Of a DNA stretch of 28,030 bases, positions 27,111 to 28,030 are shown in pieces (the stretch's first letter is position 1; every line of letters begins with the position of its first letter). Location of the stretch: positions 1-28,030 of IMG/VR virus record IMGVR_UViG_3300022924_000029. The stretch is one strand, 5' to 3'. Source of the stretch: a virus. The translations under genes were made by a program, and so were the position numbers. The notes below the pieces were generated by a model. It saw only the letters and a program-made list of their open reading frames with translations. It was not told the origin of the DNA and made no database searches.

Positions 27111-28030
27111 ATGGCAACGCAAGGTCTTTCCGTCAACCGTCTGATCCGCACGACCGTCAATTTGTCGCCGATTGCCGCGCAACGTCGCGGTTTTGGCACC
27201 CTGCTGACCCTCGGCGATTCCAGCGTAGTGGCTGCGGGCGAAATCCCACGCCTGTACACCAGCCTTGAAGCTGTAGCGGCCGATTTCGGTCTGTCTGCTC
27301 CAGAATATCTGGAAGCGCAGGCGTATTACAGCCAATCCCCAAAACCGCTGTACTTCATGGCCGGTCGTTGGGCGCGCACCGATGCCCCGGCTCAACTCCG
27401 CGCAGGCATCCTGACTGCTGCTGAACAGGTTATGGCGTCGTGGATCGCCTTGACTTCCAGCACTTTCCGCATCACTGTCGGCGGCGTCGTCAAAAACGTT
27501 ACCGTGCCGACTCTGGCGGCGCAAGTCAACCTGAACGGTGTGGCCACGCAAATCACTGCCGGCCTGACCACTGCTACTGCCGGTGTGACTTGCACTTGGG
27601 ATGGCAGCCGTTTCATTTTCACCACCACTGCAGTCGGCGCGGCTGCCACCATTTCCTACCTTGAGCCTACCGGCGCAGGCGTGGATATCTCGGCCAAGCT
27701 GAAAGGCACTCAGGCGTTTGCTTCCCCGCCTGCTCAAGGTGTGGCTGCCGAAGCCCCGGTCGATGCAGTGCTGCGCGCATCCATCGCTTCTGGCCTCTGG
27801 TTCGGTCTGACCTTTGCATCGTCCGTGCTGCCGACTGATGCGCAGAACACTGCCGTTGCCGGATTGGTTGAAGGTTTGGCGCTGGACCGCATGTTCGGTG
27901 TTACAGTGACCAACACCAACGTGTTGGACCCGCTCGTAACCAACGATCTGTCGTCCAGCCTCAAAGCGTTGAAATACGCCCGTACCTTCACCCAATTCAG
28001 CGCCAACACCCATGCCGCTGCCAGTATGTT
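27111..28030 (+). CDS. Contractile tail sheath protein (DUF3383), N-terminal part, cut by window edge
   Basis: The frame opens behind GGAGG (6-nt spacing) and runs open to the window end (306 codons). It begins MATQGLSVNRLIRTTVNLSP and continues AQRRGFGTLLTLGDSSVV, EAVAADFGLSAPEYLEAQAY and SQSPKPLYFMAGRW, characteristic of DUF3383 tail sheath subunits. A beta-rich inserted domain follows (about 110-200), then SIASGLWFGLTFAS. Sheath indicates a contractile tail. The C-terminal domain lies outside the window. Confidence 0.93.
   Translation, partial: MATQGLSVNRLIRTTVNLSPIAAQRRGFGTLLTLGDSSVVAAGEIPRLYTSLEAVAADFGLSAPEYLEAQAYYSQSPKPLYFMAGRWARTDAPAQLRAGILTAAEQVMASWIALTSSTFRITVGGVVKNVTVPTLAAQVNLNGVATQITAGLTTATAGVTCTWDGSRFIFTTTAVGAAATISYLEPTGAGVDISAKLKGTQAFASPPAQGVAAEAPVDAVLRASIASGLWFGLTFASSVLPTDAQNTAVAGLVEGLALDRMFGVTVTNTNVLDPLVTNDLSSSLKALKYARTFTQFSANTHAAASM

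Noticed and set aside
27060-28013. Minus-strand open frame (317 codons)
   Set aside because: Antisense of the tail sheath gene; no ribosome binding site or known motif.
1-28030. tRNA genes, CRISPR arrays, integrase, transposase
   Set aside because: None recognised by eye on either strand; tRNA absence would need a dedicated search to confirm.

Overview
The window is a 28 kb piece of a tailed double-stranded DNA phage genome, most likely a myovirus. The evidence is a complete head module followed by a DUF3383-type contractile tail sheath gene that runs off the right edge. The host is probably a moderately GC-rich Gram-negative bacterium. Pseudomonas-like hosts fit the base composition, the sigma70-type promoters and the parS-like sites, but this is inference. 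I recognised no tRNA genes, CRISPR array, integrase or insertion sequence.

The genome divides at about 17.4-17.6 kb. Everything to the left is transcribed leftward (minus strand) and everything to the right rightward (plus strand). The right arm (17623-28030) is a tightly overlapped morphogenesis operon: a small upstream gene, terS, terL, DUF1073 portal, MuF-like protein, DUF2213 protease with a probable nested scaffold, cement protein, DUF2184 major capsid protein, DUF4054 adaptor, neck/tail-completion proteins and sheath. Its likely promoter at 17553-17581 carries two copies of a TTGACGC dyad 32 bp apart.

The left arm appears to be split into transcription units, each opening with its own leftward promoter placed at the end of the previous unit. 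P4 (17.4 kb) serves small zinc-binding/acidic genes. P6 (16.2 kb) serves one 142-aa gene. P5 (15.2 kb) serves about 15 small unknown genes. P3 (11.2 kb) serves a DUF3102-like DNA-binding candidate, a zinc-ribbon miniprotein, a P-loop protein, a GHKL ATPase and a Lar-like anti-restriction candidate. P2 (7.2 kb) serves a paralog of the first P4 gene, a SNF2-type helicase and an HNH protein. P1 (4.15 kb) serves two conserved phage proteins, an SSB-like protein, a family A DNA polymerase and a primase-polymerase cut by the left edge. The replication machinery therefore lies in the leftmost 6 kb.

The most unusual features are regulatory. Four promoters (P2-P5) share a box, consensus CGACGAGCGGTARTWTNCA, placed exactly 36 nt from box start to the -10 hexamer; the fifth (P1) has it 12 bp further out with a perfect -35. 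Four sites match the bacterial chromosomal parS sequence at 14-15 of 16 positions, and two of these overlap translation starts. A 470-bp gene-free, strand-asymmetric region at 15.2-15.7 kb holds repeated TGGACCGG motifs and a long polypurine/polypyrimidine inverted repeat, making it a candidate origin or control region. There is also a diverged paralogous pair (40% identical over 52 ungapped residues) and a zinc-ribbon gene flanked by a 34-bp duplication of a gene end plus ribosome binding site.
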